Shown here: positions 61,902-64,000 of the stretch, piece by piece
Layout of the letters: every line of letters begins with the position of its first letter
Numbering within the stretch: the stretch's first letter is position 1
Source of the DNA: Bacillota bacterium
Lineage (GTDB): Bacteria; Bacillota_I; Bacilli_A; Erysipelotrichales; Erysipelotrichaceae
Assembly (NCBI GenBank): GCA_023388995.1
Contig: JAEWFD010000013.1
Location: 52,021-116,020 of the forward strand
DNA: 64,000 nucleotides
Reading direction: 5' to 3'
Notes under the pieces: generated by a model
What the model was told of the DNA's origin: nothing
What the model saw: the letters and a program-made list of their open reading frames with translations, nothing else
Databases searched by the model: none
Position numbers and translations under genes: made by a program

Positions 61902-63641
61902 GTGCATTCTGAAGATATATTACTTCACATTTTAGCGGGCGAGCATATTCGATCCGTATATCAGCCAATCGTTTCCTTGCGTGATGGTACCATACACGGA
62001 TATGAGGCACTCAGCCGCATTTCCTATCCGGATTGTCAATTAAACATTGAGCAATTATTCGAATTGGCATCTAAAACACAAACCTTATGGGAACTAGAAA
62101 AGCTATGTCGGACAAAGGCGCTTAACGGCGCCCGAAAGAAACCATCCGGAAGCAGAATTTTTCTCAATGTTGACCCCAATATTCTTCACTCAGCGGGATT
62201 CATTGCCGGTTTTACACGTGATAAACTTGCGAAACTGCAATTAAATCCGGATGATATTATTTTTGAAATTACCGAAAAAAATGCAATCTCTTCATTACCA
62301 GTCTTTACCGAAGCAATCACACACTACCAGCAGCAAGGATTCCAGATTGCAATTGATGATTTCGGCTCCGGCTATTCGGGCTTGATCCGGGCTTGTACTA
62401 TTGCAACTAACTATATCAAAATCGATATGTCCATCGTTCGTGGCATTGACCATGATTTTCGCAAACGATCAGTTGCTTTGGGTGTTATGAAATTTTGCCG
62501 CGAAGCAGGGATTCAAGTTATAGCAGAAGGAATTGAAACCAAAGAAGAATTGCTGGCACTGCTTGATTTAGGTGTTGCATTTGGCCAAGGTTATTTTCTC
62601 GGTCATCCACAAGAGGAATTTCAACTATTGAAAGAAGATATAGTACTTTTGTTGCAGCAGCTCCAAAAAGATAGGTACCTATCCAGAAGCAATACCTCAG
62701 ACGATACCGTTGGAATGATCTGTCAGCAAATAGAACCAATACTGCCGACAGAAACGGCACTCTCCATTTACGAGCGGATGAAGGCGGATCCTGCCCTGAC
62801 CGAATTATGCATCGCCGATCGTGATGGCCGTGTCCGTGGTTTATTGACCCGCAATTATCTTCTATGGCAGTTCAGCGGTCAATTTGGCTATAACTTGCAC
62901 TTCCATCGGGCTGTTGATAAACTGCTCGGGCAGTACTATCTGGCCGTAGATTTCGAAACAACACTTGATGAAGTTGCTGCCATTGCAATGCAGCGGGAAC
63001 CTGCAACAGTCTATGATGCAATTGTCGTTACGAAGCAGGATCGCTATTATGGATTGGTCACAGTGCGCGACTTATTGATTGCAACCATTCGCATCCGCGA
63101 AAAAAAAGCAGCTGATGCAAATCCTCTTACCGGCTTTCCTGGCAATAAAGTCATTACGCAAAAGCTGGGGCAGCTATTGCATGAACCTCACCCCTACGGC
63201 ATTCTCTATTTAGATCTCGACAACTTTAAGGCATACAATGATGCCTACGGCTTTGCCCAAGGTGACTGTATGTTGAAAGCGTTGGCACAGGCGATGCTCC
63301 ACTGTTGCACTGACGAAGATTTCTTAGGACATGTCGGAGGTGATGACTTTGTCATTATCACCCATGATCTGGAAAGCATACATTCGTTATGCGATGATAT
63401 CATTCATACGTTTACTGCATTAAGCGAGCCCCTTTATTCTTTAGCAGACTGGAACAAAGGCTATATTATATCCAGAAATCGCAAAGGTAAACTTGAAGCA
63501 TTCCCTAATGTAACCTTATCCATTGCAGCAATCACCAATCGCAATATCAGCCCCACGGAAACAGAAACGCTTTCCAAACTAATTGCAGCAACCAAGTTGC
63601 GCTGCAAACAAATCAAAGGTAATGCTGTGATTATTATCTAA
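61902..63641 (+). CDS. EAL-CBS-GGDDF cyclic di-GMP phosphodiesterase
   Basis: 579 residues: EAL domain (about 15-245) with an intact site (YEALSR, LNVDP, FEITE, DDFGSGYS, IKID, AEGIET, QGYFLG), a CBS pair (about 265-390) and a C-terminal GGDEF-like domain whose site reads GGDDF. It likely hydrolyses c-di-GMP, with CBS and GGDDF parts sensing nucleotides. The start is GTG 61902, since AGGAGG lies 7 nt upstream; no ATG is available nearby. No membrane helices. Confidence 0.92.
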   Translation: MHSEDILLHILAGEHIRSVYQPIVSLRDGTIHGYEALSRISYPDCQLNIEQLFELASKTQTLWELEKLCRTKALNGARKKPSGSRIFLNVDPNILHSAGFIAGFTRDKLAKLQLNPDDIIFEITEKNAISSLPVFTEAITHYQQQGFQIAIDDFGSGYSGLIRACTIATNYIKIDMSIVRGIDHDFRKRSVALGVMKFCREAGIQVIAEGIETKEELLALLDLGVAFGQGYFLGHPQEEFQLLKEDIVLLLQQLQKDRYLSRSNTSDDTVGMICQQIEPILPTETALSIYERMKADPALTELCIADRDGRVRGLLTRNYLLWQFSGQFGYNLHFHRAVDKLLGQYYLAVDFETTLDEVAAIAMQREPATVYDAIVVTKQDRYYGLVTVRDLLIATIRIREKKAADANPLTGFPGNKVITQKLGQLLHEPHPYGILYLDLDNFKAYNDAYGFAQGDCMLKALAQAMLHCCTDEDFLGHVGGDDFVIITHDLESIHSLCDDIIHTFTALSEPLYSLADWNKGYIISRNRKGKLEAFPNVTLSIAAITNRNISPTETETLSKLIAATKLRCKQIKGNAVIII

Positions 63642-63663
63642 CGCGTTATCACTTCTTCCAAAC

Positions 63664-63697
63664 AAAATAAAACTGCATATTCCTAAGAACATGCAGT
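63664..63697 (-). terminator. tRNA operon terminator
   Basis: Minus-strand ACTGCAT pairs with ATGCAGT around a 12-nt loop, followed by TTTATTTTG. It lies 14 bp after tRNA-Gly. Confidence 0.7.
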
Positions 63698-63710
63698 ATC
63701 TTTCATTTCA

Positions 63711-63784
63711 TGGAGCGGATGATGGGAATCGAACCCACGTAGTCAGCTTGGAAGGCTGAAGTTCTACCATTGAACTACATCCGC
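63711..63784 (-). tRNA. tRNA-Gly (TCC)
   Basis: Minus-strand cloverleaf: acceptor GCGGATG/CATCCGC, anticodon loop CTTCCAA, TPsiC GGTTCGATTCC, and encoded CCA end. Last gene of the tRNA cluster. Confidence 0.95.
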
Positions 63785-63792
63785 AAAACAAG

Positions 63793-63868
63793 TGGTGATC
63801 CGTTGGCGACTCGAACGCCAGACCCTCTGATTAAAAGTCAGATGCTCTACCAACTGAGCTAACGGATC
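63793..63868 (-). tRNA. tRNA-Lys (TTT)
   Basis: Acceptor GATCCGT/ACGGATC, D loop AGCTCAGTTGGTAGAGC, anticodon loop CTTTTAA, encoded CCA. Confidence 0.96.
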
Positions 63869-63874
63869 ATAATA

Positions 63875-63950
63875 TGGCTGGGGTACCTGGATTCGAACCA
63901 GGGCAATGTCAGAGTCAAAGTCTGATGCCTTACCGCTTGGCGATACCCCA
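63875..63950 (-). tRNA. tRNA-Gln (TTG)
   Basis: Acceptor TGGGGTA/TACCCCA, anticodon loop ACTTTGACT with TTG, T arm CTGGTTCGAATCCAG, encoded CCA. Six bp from tRNA-Lys. Confidence 0.95.
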
Positions 63951-63957
63951 ATATAAA

Positions 63958-64000
63958 TGGTGGAGGGAGGCAGAGTCGAACTGCCGAACCCCAAGGGAAC
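63958..64000 (-). tRNA. tRNA-Tyr, 3' part (cut by window edge)
   Basis: The 3' half only: long variable arm GTTCCCTTGGGG, T arm GGCAGTTCGACTCTGCC, acceptor strand TCCCTCC and encoded CCA. The long variable arm and acceptor fit tRNA-Tyr; Ser or Leu is less likely. The anticodon is outside the window. Confidence 0.7.

Noticed and set aside
63764..63994. 76-codon minus-strand frame at the right edge
   Set aside because: It lies entirely over the tRNA genes.
1..64000. CRISPR arrays, prophage modules, integrases, replication origin
   Set aside because: No regularly spaced repeats, phage structural genes, integrase or DnaA-box cluster seen; the only mobile trace is the IS1182 relic.

Overview
The window looks like chromosomal DNA of a low-to-medium GC, anaerobic or microaerophilic Bacillota (Firmicutes). 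The gene set fits an Erysipelotrichia-like gut bacterium, but that placement is inference from content only: type III glutamine synthetase beside AsnA, pyruvate phosphate dikinase, class III NrdDG with no aerobic reductase in view, an FprA flavo-diiron protein, PTS-dependent DhaKLM, and Bacillus-like promoters and AGGAGG ribosome sites. I see no prophage, plasmid backbone or CRISPR array. The only mobile-element trace is a broken IS1182-type transposase.

Layout. 1-9.2 kb (all minus): galactose genes galK-galM, an Lrp regulator with an aminotransferase, a four-gene legionaminic-acid-type sugar operon (legB-legC-ptmE-legG), and class II aldolase fba. 9.3-17.7 kb: a translationally coupled flavodoxin / YfcE phosphodiesterase / inactive-looking hydrolase operon divergent from an HxlR regulator, Cu/Zn SOD, two DUF3784 membrane paralogues, a YetF-like protein, a radical-SAM protein coupled to a NYN-LOTUS nuclease, a methyltransferase and TrmO. 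17.8-22.6 kb: a MerR regulator whose probable operator sits in a 19-bp-spaced promoter in front of trmO, a TetR-lon operon, and a nitroreductase. 22.7-34.7 kb: an MBL hydrolase, a PAS-GGDEF cyclase, an HD-GYP phosphodiesterase coupled to RlmD, an M42 peptidase, a dUTPase, an asymmetric ABC exporter pair, an M19 dipeptidase and a zinc phospholipase C-like protein. 34.8-44.4 kb: an MFS transporter tail-to-tail with the CCA enzyme, a subtilase lipoprotein, small and decayed genes, ppdK, DUF378, DUF2935 and the IS1182 remnant. 44.5-54.8 kb (plus): alpha-glucosidase, PepF, GlnN-AsnA, and nrdD-nrdG behind a cobalamin riboswitch. 54.8-64 kb: a membrane protein, dhaKLM, an EEP phosphatase, mscL, the FprA/FAD-oxidoreductase operon, an EAL-CBS-GGDDF protein and a tRNA cluster (Gly, Lys, Gln, part of Tyr).

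Themes. Three proteins make or break cyclic di-GMP. Redox and oxygen defence recurs (flavodoxin, HxlR, SOD, nitroreductase, FprA plus NADH-oxidoreductase). Nitrogen assimilation is paired (GlnN, AsnA). The most informative signals are regulatory: a B12 riboswitch with promoter and terminator ahead of the B12-independent ribonucleotide reductase; a textbook MerR-type promoter on a tRNA-modification gene; and twin operator-like palindromes exactly 30 bp apart between fprA and the EAL gene. Other oddities are an alpha/beta hydrolase with Gly in place of its nucleophile Ser, a 55-codon gene opposite the pepF terminator, a terminator embedded in the cca coding end, and a regulator with a perfect Shine-Dalgarno but no normal start codon.
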